Part shown: positions 20,893 through 29,637 of the stretch, piece after piece
Position numbering within the stretch: position 1 is the first letter of the stretch
Layout: each line of letters starts with the position of its first letter
Assembly (NCBI GenBank): GCA_903926935.1
Contig: CAIYLB010000100.1
Span: 1 to 49,995, forward strand
DNA length: 49,995 nucleotides
Reading direction: 5' to 3'
From: an uncultured Pseudomonadota bacterium
GTDB taxonomy: Bacteria; Pseudomonadota; Gammaproteobacteria; Burkholderiales; Methylophilaceae
Made by a program: the position numbers and the translations under genes
The notes under the pieces: generated by a model
Database searches by the model: none
What the model saw: the letters and a program-made list of their open reading frames with translations, nothing else
What the model was told of the DNA's origin: nothing

Positions 20893-22296
20893 TTAACTTT
20901 CCATCCACTTGTTAAAGCTTACCGTTACTTGCAGGCCGTTGGTCAAATTTGCTTCAGAAACAACAATATCCGCATTATGGAGATTCGCGATTTCTTTAAC
21001 AATTGCCAAGCCTAAGCCGCTACCATCTTGCCCAGATCCTATGACGCGATGGAATCTATCGAATATTTTGTCACGATCAACCATGCTAATACCAGGGCCA
21101 TTGTCAGTAACAATGAGTTCCACATCCTCATCGGTTGAACTGATTGACATGGTGACACGGCCACCTTTTTGCGTATAGCGAATCGCATTATCCAGCAAGT
21201 TATACAATAACTCTTTAAGGCGCTCAGCGTTACCTAAAATTAAGGCGGGAGTTGTAGCTGCTTCAAAACCTAAGTCAATTTTCTTTTGTATGGCAGTGGG
21301 AGCCATTTCTGAGGCTACTTCTTTTGAAACGATATTTAAATCCAGCGCTTCCATTTTAATCATTGAAACTGCTTCAGGTTGATTTTTTGCTAAAACCAAC
21401 AGTTGGTTAATGGTATGCAATAATCGATCTAGACTTAAGTGTACTTTAAGTAAGATGGATTTTAATTTGAGCGGATCTGGTTCAAGCTCGGCAAGCTCTA
21501 GTTGTGCCTGAGCGCCTGCGAGCGGTGTTCTTAATTGGTGCGCAGCATCAGCAATAAATTGATTTTGGCCCAAAATCAATTGCTGCAATTGTTTCATTAG
21601 ATGATTCACAGAATTGGTGACTAAAGAAATTTCTTCAGGGATGTTGGGTAAATTAATTGGGCTTAGATTTTTCTCTGAACGTTTTGATAAAGCATCTTGT
21701 AGCTCGCCCAAAGGGGCTAAGCCTCTCTTCACGCTAATTGAGATAATTAAGAATGAAACTATCACTAATAATAATTGTGGCACTACAATGCCAATCAGTA
21801 TTTTGTTGGCCAGCGCATTGCGACGATTTAGCGTAACGGCTACTTGAATGTTGATGTCATGCGTGCCACTAGCATTTGTTACCTTGAAAATTGAGCGCAT
21901 CACGCGAAATTTTTCATTGTTGATATCGGCAAAAAAGTAGTAAGAGTCTAGTTTAGAGGTGTAGGTTTTGGTTTTTTCAAAAAGACTTTGATTGCCACTT
22001 AATAACACGTCATTTTCATTACTGATGGTATAGAAGATTTTATCTACATTGTCGTTTAACAATATTCGACTGGCATTTTCTAGCAAATCAAAATCTTTTG
22101 TATCTATTCCAGATTGCTTTAGATAGCTAGTAATATCCTGCGATGAGCTATGTAAATCGGCATCTAGCTCTTTTTCTAAAGCGTTGATGGCCAGTCGATT
22201 GAGCAGGGTGCTGTCGACTAAAATCAATAACAACATTAGCGGCATTAACCAGCTTAATATTTTTTTACGTAATGAGGCGTTGGTACGTTGCATCAT
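20893..22296 (-). CDS. sensor histidine kinase, TctE/QseC-like
   Basis: The 467-residue inner-membrane kinase has two transmembrane helices (about residues 12-33 and 168-190) enclosing a periplasmic domain of about 135 residues of the 2CSK_N type seen in TctE and QseC. The cytoplasmic part has the H-box FIADAAHQLRTPLAG (histidine near residue 250), N-box NLLDNAIRYT, G1 DNGPGIS and G2 GSGLGLAIVKEI, all intact. The signal is unknown. It follows its regulator gene by six bases, so the two are one operon. The pair is divergent from the aminotransferase/ACP cluster and probably controls it. Confidence 0.93.
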   Translation of the reverse strand: MMQRTNASLRKKILSWLMPLMLLLILVDSTLLNRLAINALEKELDADLHSSSQDITSYLKQSGIDTKDFDLLENASRILLNDNVDKIFYTISNENDVLLSGNQSLFEKTKTYTSKLDSYYFFADINNEKFRVMRSIFKVTNASGTHDINIQVAVTLNRRNALANKILIGIVVPQLLLVIVSFLIISISVKRGLAPLGELQDALSKRSEKNLSPINLPNIPEEISLVTNSVNHLMKQLQQLILGQNQFIADAAHQLRTPLAGAQAQLELAELEPDPLKLKSILLKVHLSLDRLLHTINQLLVLAKNQPEAVSMIKMEALDLNIVSKEVASEMAPTAIQKKIDLGFEAATTPALILGNAERLKELLYNLLDNAIRYTQKGGRVTMSISSTDEDVELIVTDNGPGISMVDRDKIFDRFHRVIGSGQDGSGLGLAIVKEIANLHNADIVVSEANLTNGLQVTVSFNKWMES

Positions 22297-22302
22297 ATTG
22301 TT

Positions 22303-23001
22303 TTATTGATTAATTTCAGGATTTGTTGGGGTGTTTTCTGGTAAATCTAACATATATCCTAAGCCGCGCACGGTACGTACTTCAATGCCTACACTGAGAA
22401 GTTTCTTGCGTAATCGATGCATATAAACCTCAATAGCATTAGTGCCTATACTTTCGTCCCAATCGCTAATATTTTCAAGCAAACTTTCTTTGCTGACTAC
22501 TTTGCCAACGCGAACCAGTAAAGTTTCGAGCAAACTTAACTCGCGTGGGGAAAGCGCAAAAGGTTGATTTTGATAGGTGACTAAACGATCTTTAGTATTT
22601 AAGCTTAATGGCGGATATTCAATAATCGACGATAATGTTGCATGCTGACGACGTAATTGTGCACGTATTCTGGCGGCTAATTCTACTAGTTTTATTGGTT
22701 TAACCAAGTAATCATCCGCGCCTAAATCTAAACCGGCAATCCTATCTTCCACGCTATCTCGTGCGGTTAAAATAATTACGCTGGTTTGTTGTTTCCTGGC
22801 ACGCAACCTTTTTAACACCGCTAGCCCATCCATTTGCGGCAAGCCTAAATCAAGCACCACTGCGTCATACACTTCATTATGCAAGGCTAAATCGGCTTGT
22901 TTGCCATCTTTTGCCCAATCAACTACATAACCCATATTGCGCAAATATATGCTGGTGGCATTGCCTAAAATAACGTCATCTTCAACTAGTAAAATTCGCA
23001 T
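22303..23001 (-). CDS. OmpR-family response regulator, TctD/QseB-like
   Basis: The 232-residue protein has a receiver domain with the acidic pocket D8/D9, phosphoacceptor D51 (VVLDLGLPQMDG) and the KP motif (DDYLVKPIKL, near 100-110). A C-terminal winged helix follows, with the RVGKVVSKESLLENI and IEVYMHRLRKKL recognition segments. It should bind tandem hexamers on one face of DNA. Such a pair, TGTAAG-N5-TGTAAG, is in the divergent spacer at 23218-23234, and a near copy lies at 30965-30981. This supports, without proving, autoregulation and control of the two downstream operons. Confidence 0.93.
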   Translation of the reverse strand: MRILLVEDDVILGNATSIYLRNMGYVVDWAKDGKQADLALHNEVYDAVVLDLGLPQMDGLAVLKRLRARKQQTSVIILTARDSVEDRIAGLDLGADDYLVKPIKLVELAARIRAQLRRQHATLSSIIEYPPLSLNTKDRLVTYQNQPFALSPRELSLLETLLVRVGKVVSKESLLENISDWDESIGTNAIEVYMHRLRKKLLSVGIEVRTVRGLGYMLDLPENTPTNPEINQ

Positions 23002-23217
23002 AAATTTGGTATGAGTGCTTGAGATTAAAAAAATCTTTGTTAAGGTTAAAGTGTTATGTATCTAAGTTCTAAGTGTATAGATTCTAGAATGTATAAGTAA
23101 AGATTCACTTAAACGTAATATACACAAAAAAGAATAGCTTTGGATTTCTGTTTGAGCGATACGAAGTTTTAATGAATCTAGTGTTAGTCAGGTTCGCCAA
23201 ATATTTAAAGCAATAGC

Positions 23218-23251
23218 TGTAAGGAAAATGTAAGCAACTCGCCACTATAAT
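23218..23251 (+). promoter_or_regulatory. response-regulator box and promoter of the aminotransferase/ACP cluster
   Basis: TGTAAG (23218-23223), five bases, TGTAAG (23229-23234), then 11 bases and a perfect TATAAT (23246-23251), with no recognisable -35 hexamer. An 11-base period puts both half-sites on one DNA face, and this distance to the -10 is the one used by PhoP- or PmrA-type activators. Transcription would begin near 23258, about 45 bases before the first gene. Confidence 0.65.
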
Positions 23252-23302
23252 TTATTTGTAAAATTTACATGACTAAACCTTACTAGAAATTAAAGGAATT
23301 GA

Positions 23303-23986
23303 ATGCTTTTTGTAATCGATTTTGATGGCACACTTTCTGTTGGTGATACCGTAGATGCTATGTTAGAGCGCTTTGCGGACAATAAGTGGAAAGATCTGGA
23401 AGACGAATGGTTGCAGGGCAATATCAGCGCCATTGACTGTATGAAGCAGCAATTAGACTTAGTGGAAGTTGATCAAGTCACGCTTGAGAACTTCTTTCGC
23501 GGCATTCAGTTAGACGCCAGCTTCATCCCATTTCACCAATATATTAGTAAGTTTTCTAAAGTTGCGATTGTCAGCGACGGCTTAGATCATGCGATTGATG
23601 TGGCAACACGCAATGCGGCTATTCCCAGTATGCCGATTTATGCCAATAAATTACATTTTAAACCTAACGGTGTTGCTATCAGCTACCCATTTCGTAATGA
23701 AAATTGCAAAGCAGGTAATGGTGTATGTAAATGCCAAATAGCAGAACAATTGTCTGCGGATGTTGGCGGTCCGGTGGTGTTGGTTGGCGATGGTAAATCT
23801 GACTACTGTTTAGCTAAACATGCAGATGTCGTGTTTGCCAAAGGTAAACTTATTACCTATTGCGAACAAGAGAATATTCCTTTTAGACGTTTCCAGACAT
23901 TTTCTGAAGTGTTGAGTGTGGTTAAACAGTGGGATATTACCAAGAAACAGTCAAGTACAAATTCTTATAAACCCCTAGTAGCATAA
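23303..23986 (+). CDS. HAD-superfamily phosphatase (MtnX/SerB-like, subclass IB)
   Basis: A 227-residue cytosolic phosphohydrolase. Motif I is VIDFDGTLS with nucleophile D6 and general acid D8, motif II is IVSDG near residue 92, and motif IV is GDGKSDYCLAK near 174. It resembles the MtnX-like and phosphoserine-phosphatase-like group; the substrate cannot be read from sequence. A cysteine cluster (ENCKAGNGVCKCQ, about 132-144) resembles one seen in MtnX-like members and might hold a metal. AAGGA lies five bases before the ATG. It is the first gene of the cluster and is followed by an aminotransferase, so phosphatase and transaminase may act in sequence on a small phosphorylated precursor. Confidence 0.85.
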   Translation: MLFVIDFDGTLSVGDTVDAMLERFADNKWKDLEDEWLQGNISAIDCMKQQLDLVEVDQVTLENFFRGIQLDASFIPFHQYISKFSKVAIVSDGLDHAIDVATRNAAIPSMPIYANKLHFKPNGVAISYPFRNENCKAGNGVCKCQIAEQLSADVGGPVVLVGDGKSDYCLAKHADVVFAKGKLITYCEQENIPFRRFQTFSEVLSVVKQWDITKKQSSTNSYKPLVA

Positions 23987-24072
23987 CCCCCATAATTTAA
24001 TGCCGATTTGTTGGCGTTATTTATCCGTATTTAAATAGTAAGCTTAATTTTAAAAATGAAAGAGTCTGCCTG

Positions 24073-25446
24073 ATGGATGCTAAAATCATTGAAATTCTAG
24101 ACAAAAACAATAAGTATTGCTCACATGGAGATACGGTTAACTACGCAGATCCTCCAAAAGTATTTGAGGATTGCAACGGTAGCTTTTTGTTTGATGAAAA
24201 TAAAACGCCATATTTAGATTGGCAAATGTGGTATTCAGCGGTTAATTTTGGCTATAAAAATAAGCGTATTAGTGACGTCTTGCACAAGCAAGTGGATACT
24301 TTACCGCAATTAGCCAGTCAATATTTACATAAAGAAAAAGTAGACTTAGCTGAAATTATCTGCAAATACATGGAAGAAAAATATGGCGAAAAAGGCCGTG
24401 TTCACTTTAACGTAGGTGGCGCGCAAGCGGTTGAAGATTCTCTGAAACTAGTACGTAATCACACTGGAAAAACCCACCAATTTGCCTTTATGGGCGGCTA
24501 TCATGGCCGTACATTAGGCGCATCAGCGATTACTTCTAGCTATCGTTATCGCCGTCGTTTTGGCAACTTTGCAGATCGCGCACATTTTGTGCCGTATCCA
24601 TACTGTTTCCGTTGCCCATACGACATGAAAGTGGAAACTTGTGATACTTATTGCCATAAAGAATTTGAAAAGTTATTTGAAACAGAGTATCAATCTGTTT
24701 GGGATAGCAAAGCCGAAGAATGTGAATTTGGCGCGTTTTATATAGAGCCTATGCAAGGGACTGGCGGCTACATTATTCCACCAGATGGCTATATGGAAAA
24801 ACTACAAGCCAGCCTTAAAAAACGCAATGTGTTATTAGTGGCTGATGAAATTCAAATGGGCGTTTACCGTACTGGTAAATTATGGTCTTGGGAAAACTTT
24901 GGTATCGTGCCTGACGTTTTTGTGTTCGGTAAAGCTATTACCAACGGCCTTAATCCGCTATCAGGTATTTGGGCTAAAGAAGAATATATTAACCCAGAAA
25001 AATTCCCTCCTGGCACTACACATTCTACCTTTGCTTCTAATCCATTAGGTACTGCGGTTGCGCTAGAAATTATGAAAATGACGCAAGAAGGCGATTTTGG
25101 TGCAGAAGTCAATGAACGCGGCGCTTACTTTTTAAAACAAATTCAGGGTTTAAAGTCTCGCTGGAAAGTGGTTGGCGATGTGAGTGGTCTTGGTTTGGCT
25201 TTACGTATAGAGCTTTGTACCGAAGATGGCTTTACGCCAAGTCGTGCATTGGCTGATCGCATGTTTAATGAAGGCCTAAAAGGCGACATTATGATAGACG
25301 GCAAACAATATGGTTTAGTGTTGGATATTGGTGGTTATCAGAAAAACGTGATTACCTTAGCACCTTCTTTATTGATTACTAATGATGAGATTGATTTAGG
25401 AATTAAATTGTTTGAAGCATTGCTTACACGATGCGGTGCGCAATAA
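24073..25446 (+). CDS. class III PLP-dependent aminotransferase
   Basis: The 457-residue enzyme belongs to the acetylornithine / GABA / diaminobutyrate aminotransferase fold. PLP lysine K287 lies in VFGKAITNGLNP, the ring-stacking aspartate in LLVADEIQMGVYRTG (near 258), and the phosphate-binding region at GGAQAVEDSLKL (near 115). An insert with several cysteines (PYCFRCPYDMKVETCDTYC, about 176-194) is seen in some relatives and could bind metal. Its clustering with an ACP and ketosynthase suggests that it aminates a keto or aldehyde intermediate of a lipid, or makes an amino alcohol head group. It starts 86 bases after the phosphatase. A nine-base hairpin follows its stop. Confidence 0.9.
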   Translation: MDAKIIEILDKNNKYCSHGDTVNYADPPKVFEDCNGSFLFDENKTPYLDWQMWYSAVNFGYKNKRISDVLHKQVDTLPQLASQYLHKEKVDLAEIICKYMEEKYGEKGRVHFNVGGAQAVEDSLKLVRNHTGKTHQFAFMGGYHGRTLGASAITSSYRYRRRFGNFADRAHFVPYPYCFRCPYDMKVETCDTYCHKEFEKLFETEYQSVWDSKAEECEFGAFYIEPMQGTGGYIIPPDGYMEKLQASLKKRNVLLVADEIQMGVYRTGKLWSWENFGIVPDVFVFGKAITNGLNPLSGIWAKEEYINPEKFPPGTTHSTFASNPLGTAVALEIMKMTQEGDFGAEVNERGAYFLKQIQGLKSRWKVVGDVSGLGLALRIELCTEDGFTPSRALADRMFNEGLKGDIMIDGKQYGLVLDIGGYQKNVITLAPSLLITNDEIDLGIKLFEALLTRCGAQ

Positions 25447-25460
25447 ATATTGCGATGAAT

Positions 25461-25488
25461 GGCTACTTAAGTTTTTTACTAAGTAGCC
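25461..25488 (+). other. hairpin between the aminotransferase and the downstream genes
   Basis: GGCTACTTA (25461-25469) pairs perfectly with TAAGTAGCC (25480-25488) around a ten-base T-rich loop. No T-run follows, but TATAAT occurs at 25494-25499. It may be a partial terminator or processing site setting different levels for the first two genes and the rest, with a possible weak internal promoter. Confidence 0.55.
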
Positions 25489-25513
25489 TTCAGTATAATT
25501 AAGCTAATAAAAT

Positions 25514-25900
25514 ATGTTGTTAAGCCTTAAATCTGTCAGCTTGTTTTGTATTTCTATGCTGTTTTATACGCTAGGCAATATTTTATTTAAAAAAGGCATG
25601 AATGGTTTTTTAACTTCATCACAAACTGGTTGGCGAGGCCATTGGGCTAGCATTAAGCAGGTTTTAACCAGTAAGCTCATAATGCTTGGTCTGTCAATTT
25701 TTGTGTTAGAAGCCATTGTTTGGCTAGCCTTTTTATCCATCACACCACTAAATATTGCTGCGCCCCTATCTAGTGCTAATAATATTTTTATATTAGTAGC
25801 TTCAGCGTGGTTTTTAAAAGAGCGTATTAGCCGGAAACGCTGGCTAGGTGTGGCGCTCATTATCACAGGTATTTTATTTGTAGGCGGTGGTTACACATGA
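25514..25900 (+). CDS. small EamA/EmrE-type membrane protein (ArnE/ArnF-like half-flippase)
   Basis: The 128-residue protein has about four membrane helices and the features of the drug/metabolite transporter superfamily: an early FYTLGNILFKKGM segment, a central helix ending in PLNIAAPLSSANN, and a last helix after the KERISRKRWLGVALIITGI motif. Proteins of this size act as dimers. A second, different copy lies at the far end of the same cluster (29637-30041), which suggests a heterodimer like ArnE-ArnF that flips a lipid-linked amine. The stop overlaps the next start by four bases, so it is coupled to the hydrolase. Confidence 0.8.
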   Translation: MLLSLKSVSLFCISMLFYTLGNILFKKGMNGFLTSSQTGWRGHWASIKQVLTSKLIMLGLSIFVLEAIVWLAFLSITPLNIAAPLSSANNIFILVASAWFLKERISRKRWLGVALIITGILFVGGGYT

Positions 25901-26862
25901 CGCAAGCTTTAACCATGAACAAAAGTTTATTAGAAATGCAAACGCATGAGATTCTCTCTGCACAAAAAAAAATAGTCAAACCAAGTATTGATGACTTGAT
26001 AGGTTCCGTTGGATTTATTGAACGCAAGGGTAGTGTAGGCGTGCTGCTTATACATGGTCTCACCGGCACACCTACAGAAATGAAACAATATGGTAAGGTG
26101 ATTGCGCGTCAGGGATTTACTGTGGCTTGCCCTCCACTGGCTGGCCATTGCGCAACTATTGAAGCTTTGTCTGCCACCAAATGGCAAGATTGGTATCTTT
26201 CTATTGAGGCGGCTTTTGATGCACTTAAAGAAGAGTGCGAGCATGTTTATGTATCAGGCCTTTCTATGGGTGCGTTGATTGCCTTAATGCTAGCAGCCAA
26301 AAAAGGCAATAAAGTAGCTGGCATTATTTTACTTTCTACCACCTTTTTTTACGATGGCTGGAACATACCTAAACTTAAACAAGCTATATTGCTACCATTA
26401 GTACTTTATACACCACTTAAATATTTTGTGCAGTGGGAAGAAACCTCGCCTTACGGCATTAAAGATGAGCGTGTTCGTGCACTGGTACATGCTATTTTAG
26501 AGAATCGTGACAATCAAGCCGCAGATAAAATCGGTTATTTTAAAACGCCCGCAACGGTCATTTTAGAAAGCGTTAAATTAATCAAAGCTGCGAGGAAAGT
26601 GCTAAAAAATGTAACGGTGCCAACGCTTATTATTCATGCAACAGAAGATGATATGGCAAGTTTAAAGAACGCGTATTACACACAAGCTAATATCTCATCT
26701 GAAACGGTTGAAACTTTTTTTGTGGATGATTCATACCACGTACTTACCTTGGATAAGCGTAAAGATGATGTTGGTAGACGCACAGCGCAGTTTTGTAAAG
26801 AGCAATCTCAAAAGCTTATCGCTAGTAATAAAACGCATGAATTTATGCCGGTTTCTGTATAA
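25897..26862 (+). CDS. alpha/beta hydrolase (carboxylesterase / thioesterase-like)
   Basis: The 321-residue protein has the full alpha/beta-hydrolase triad: nucleophile S123 in GLSMG, acid in ATEDDMAS (D251 or D252) and H281 in DDSYHVLT. The oxyanion HG motif is LIHGLTGTP near residue 50. The overall layout resembles Est30-type carboxylesterases and monoacylglycerol lipases. There is no signal peptide, so it acts in the cytosol. In this setting it could release an acyl chain from the neighbouring ACP or trim an ester; I cannot tell which. Translation is coupled to the preceding transporter by an ATGA overlap. Confidence 0.85.
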   Translation: MTQALTMNKSLLEMQTHEILSAQKKIVKPSIDDLIGSVGFIERKGSVGVLLIHGLTGTPTEMKQYGKVIARQGFTVACPPLAGHCATIEALSATKWQDWYLSIEAAFDALKEECEHVYVSGLSMGALIALMLAAKKGNKVAGIILLSTTFFYDGWNIPKLKQAILLPLVLYTPLKYFVQWEETSPYGIKDERVRALVHAILENRDNQAADKIGYFKTPATVILESVKLIKAARKVLKNVTVPTLIIHATEDDMASLKNAYYTQANISSETVETFFVDDSYHVLTLDKRKDDVGRRTAQFCKEQSQKLIASNKTHEFMPVSV

Positions 26863-26906
26863 GATATCTGCCTCTGTATCGATAATAATCAATAGGACCA
26901 AAAGTA

Positions 26907-27185
26907 ATGACCGCAGAAACAACTAGTAAGCAAATTCCAAGTCTTGATGACGTCACCAAAGCGCTAGCAAAAATGATTGCTGACAAAATGGATATGGATC
27001 AAGCCGCTATTAAGCCGGAAAGTGACCTGCAAGTGCTGGGTTTAGATTCACTGGATACTTTTGATGTTATTTTTAGTGCTGAAGATTATTTCAATATTAA
27101 AGTGCCAAACGATCAAGTTAAAATAAGTACATTGCACGATGTTGCGGTGTTGGTTCATCAGTTAATCTTAGAACAGAATAATTAA
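26907..27185 (+). CDS. dedicated acyl carrier protein
   Basis: A 92-residue acidic ACP with the phosphopantetheine serine S48 in LGLDSLDTFDV. It is not the housekeeping AcpP: the DSL motif reads LDSLDTFD, the N-terminus is longer, and the gene is not in the fab operon. AGGACC sits about ten bases before the ATG. It ends one base into the ketosynthase start (TAATG), so the two are made together and probably work together, holding a growing or finished acyl chain for the acyltransferase downstream. Confidence 0.9.
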   Translation: MTAETTSKQIPSLDDVTKALAKMIADKMDMDQAAIKPESDLQVLGLDSLDTFDVIFSAEDYFNIKVPNDQVKISTLHDVAVLVHQLILEQNN

Positions 27186-28435
27186 TGGCTAATTTGTCGA
27201 ATCGGCAACGTGTTGTTATTACTGGTCTAGGCGTAGTTTCACCACTTGGTAACACGCTGGCGGATTTAACGCAGAATGTTTTTTCTGGGGTTTCTGGTAT
27301 TGGACGCCTAAATACACCATTTGTTGATGAATTGAATTGCAAAATTGCTGCACAAGCACAATTTGATCCAGCTGAGCATTTTACCAAGCATACTTATTCT
27401 ATGCTGGACCGTACCAGCCAAATGGCCTTACACAGCAGCTTGGAAGCAATCAAAGATGCTTCTTTAGTTATCGATGAGCACCTAAAACCGCGTATGGGTA
27501 TTTTTCTCGGCACTGGTATGGGCGGGGCGCACTCAATTGAAGAAGGTTATGTACGTTTGTATAAAGAAGGCGCTAGCCGACTTAAGCCCTTCACCGTGTT
27601 AATGAGCATGAATAATGCTGCGGCTTCTGCCGTTGCCATTGAACACCAACTCACAGGCCCAAATCAAACATTTTCTACCGCCTGCTCTTCTTCTGCAGTT
27701 GCCATTGGTGAAGCCACTAGGCTAATACGTCATGGTTATGTCGATGTGATGCTTGCTGGTGGTAGCGAGGCCTTGCTAACTTTGGGCTCTATCAAAGCGT
27801 GGGAAGCACTTAGGACGCTGGCGGAAGAAGATACTGATGACTTGAGCGCTTCTTGCAAACCATTTTCTGTAGACCGAACTGGGTTAGTGTTGGGTGAGGG
27901 CGCCGCAATGTTGGTGTTGGAATCTTATGAATATGCCGTAGCTCGTGGCGCAAAAATTTATGCTGAAGTAGTAGGTTATGGCGCGGCAAATGATTGTAAC
28001 CATATTACGCAACCGTCAGTCACAGGCCAGTCCGCAACTATGCAAGCGGCGCTGAAAGATTCTGGTTTGGCGGCAGAAGCGATTCAATATATTAATACAC
28101 ATGGCACAGGCACAAAGCTTAATGACGTCACTGAAACGAATGCGATTAAAAAAGTATTCGGTGCGCATGCTTATGATTTAAGCGTCAGTTCAACTAAATC
28201 TATGCATGGGCATTTAATGGGTGCGGCAGGTGCGCTAGAAACTATTATCACCACCATGGCGCTACAGAATAATCAGCTGCCACCAACCATAAACTTAAAG
28301 CATCCAGACCCTGAATGTGATTTAGATTACGTACCAAATATCGCTAAGAAATTAGCTAACTTTGAATATGCAATGTCTAATTCATTTGCTTTTGGTGGCA
28401 CTGGTGCTGCATTAATATTAAAAAAAATAAATTAA
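27185..28435 (+). CDS. beta-ketoacyl-ACP synthase, FabF type
   Basis: The 416-residue condensing enzyme has the complete Cys-His-His site: C167 in STACSSSA, H306 in NTHGTGT and H343 in MHGHLMGAAGA, close to E. coli FabF numbering. It should therefore condense malonyl-ACP with an acyl primer, presumably on the adjacent ACP. No ketoreductase, dehydratase or enoyl reductase gene is nearby. Either housekeeping Fab enzymes finish the chain or the 3-keto group is kept for another use such as amination. Start and stop overlap the ACP and acyltransferase genes by one base each, a tightly coupled set. Confidence 0.93.
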   Translation: MANLSNRQRVVITGLGVVSPLGNTLADLTQNVFSGVSGIGRLNTPFVDELNCKIAAQAQFDPAEHFTKHTYSMLDRTSQMALHSSLEAIKDASLVIDEHLKPRMGIFLGTGMGGAHSIEEGYVRLYKEGASRLKPFTVLMSMNNAAASAVAIEHQLTGPNQTFSTACSSSAVAIGEATRLIRHGYVDVMLAGGSEALLTLGSIKAWEALRTLAEEDTDDLSASCKPFSVDRTGLVLGEGAAMLVLESYEYAVARGAKIYAEVVGYGAANDCNHITQPSVTGQSATMQAALKDSGLAAEAIQYINTHGTGTKLNDVTETNAIKKVFGAHAYDLSVSSTKSMHGHLMGAAGALETIITTMALQNNQLPPTINLKHPDPECDLDYVPNIAKKLANFEYAMSNSFAFGGTGAALILKKIN

Positions 28436-29637
28436 TGACAATGGCTGCACTTAATTATGACCAGCCTGATTCTAATCAACTTGGTTCTAATCAACTTGAT
28501 TTTAATCCAGAGCAACAGCCGCGTTATGCCGCGCGCCACGCATTTCTAGCAACAGAGGATGACGCGTCTAATTGGCAGCGATTACTGCCCAATTGTTTAG
28601 AAGCTTACCACTACCATTTAGCCTTTGATTTAGGCCATGTAGCTGGTTTTAAAACGGGTTATATTTCAATCCTAAAAGATGCTGAAGTGGTTTGTATTGC
28701 GCCAATTTTTATTACTGACTATGCGCTAGATACCACTGTGCAGGGCACCATGAAAACCTTCACCCGCTGCATTAATAAGTGGTTTCCTGCGCTAATGACC
28801 CTACGTTTACTCTGTGTAGGCTCACCGGTGACTGATTCTGCACAAATTGCGTACGATAAAAACATTCTGATGGATAATGAAATAATCAGGCAATTATCGG
28901 TAACCCTTGATGCAGTCGCTGAGGCTGAAGGTGCTAGCGTGATTGCATTTAAAGATATTTTAGAGCGCGATGCTACGCTGTTACGACCGTTGCTTGAAAT
29001 GCATGGCTATTCATGCGTAGATAATATGCCTGTAGCTAGAAACGCCATCAACTTCAAAGATCTGGATGCTTATTTTGCCAGTATAAGTGCTAGCACACGT
29101 AAAGATTTGCGTCGGAAACTCAAAAAATTCGATCAAATACGCATTGAAGAATACGATGGCATGCCTCCGCATTTAGATCAAGTCTATCAGCTATATTTAA
29201 ACTGCTATGAAAAAAGTGAACTTAAATTTGAAAAGTTAACTTTGACATTTTTTGAATCCTTAGCCACTGTCATGGCTAGTCAATGTCGATTTGTGTTGTA
29301 TTACCTTGATGAAAAATTAATAGGCTTTAATTGTTTATTAATTGGCAATGGCGTGATGCTGGATAAATATATCGGCATGGATTATATCTACAGTACACAG
29401 GTCAATTTGTACTCACTGGCTTGGTTACATAAAATTAAAATGTGCATACGCGATGGTTTTCACACGATGCAAAGTGGTCAAGCCGCCTATGATGTTAAGC
29501 TAAGTTTTGGTGCTTCCTTAGAACAAACTTATATTTTATTTAAACATCGTAATCGCTTTATTAATCCACTATTAAAGTTAGCCGCACGTTTACTCGCTTA
29601 TGGTAATTTTGATCCGGCATTAAAGGCAACTAAATAA
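28435..29637 (+). CDS. FemAB/BioF2-like GNAT-fold acyltransferase
   Basis: A 400-residue protein of the double-GNAT group that includes FemAB and the BioF2-like acetyltransferase domain (PF13480-like). Recognisable parts are DAYFASISASTRKDLRRKLKKFDQ (about residues 216-239) and VMLDKYIGMDYIYSTQVNLYSLAWLHKIKM (about 306-335), followed by a GFHTMQSGQAAYDVKLSFGA segment. Family members transfer acyl or aminoacyl groups to amines. Next to an ACP it is a candidate N-acyltransferase using acyl-ACP; this is inference. The N-terminus holds a short 15-base repeat. Start and stop overlap both neighbours by one base. Confidence 0.8.
   Translation: MTMAALNYDQPDSNQLGSNQLDFNPEQQPRYAARHAFLATEDDASNWQRLLPNCLEAYHYHLAFDLGHVAGFKTGYISILKDAEVVCIAPIFITDYALDTTVQGTMKTFTRCINKWFPALMTLRLLCVGSPVTDSAQIAYDKNILMDNEIIRQLSVTLDAVAEAEGASVIAFKDILERDATLLRPLLEMHGYSCVDNMPVARNAINFKDLDAYFASISASTRKDLRRKLKKFDQIRIEEYDGMPPHLDQVYQLYLNCYEKSELKFEKLTLTFFESLATVMASQCRFVLYYLDEKLIGFNCLLIGNGVMLDKYIGMDYIYSTQVNLYSLAWLHKIKMCIRDGFHTMQSGQAAYDVKLSFGASLEQTYILFKHRNRFINPLLKLAARLLAYGNFDPALKATK
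28470..28514 (+). repeat. 15-bp tandem repeats at the 5' end of the acyltransferase gene
   Basis: Two near-identical 15-base units (28470-28484 and 28485-28499, TTCTAATCAACTTG plus G or A) are followed by a diverged third (28500-28514). They encode SNQLG, SNQLD and a variant close to the N-terminus, before the folded domain. Confidence 0.75.
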
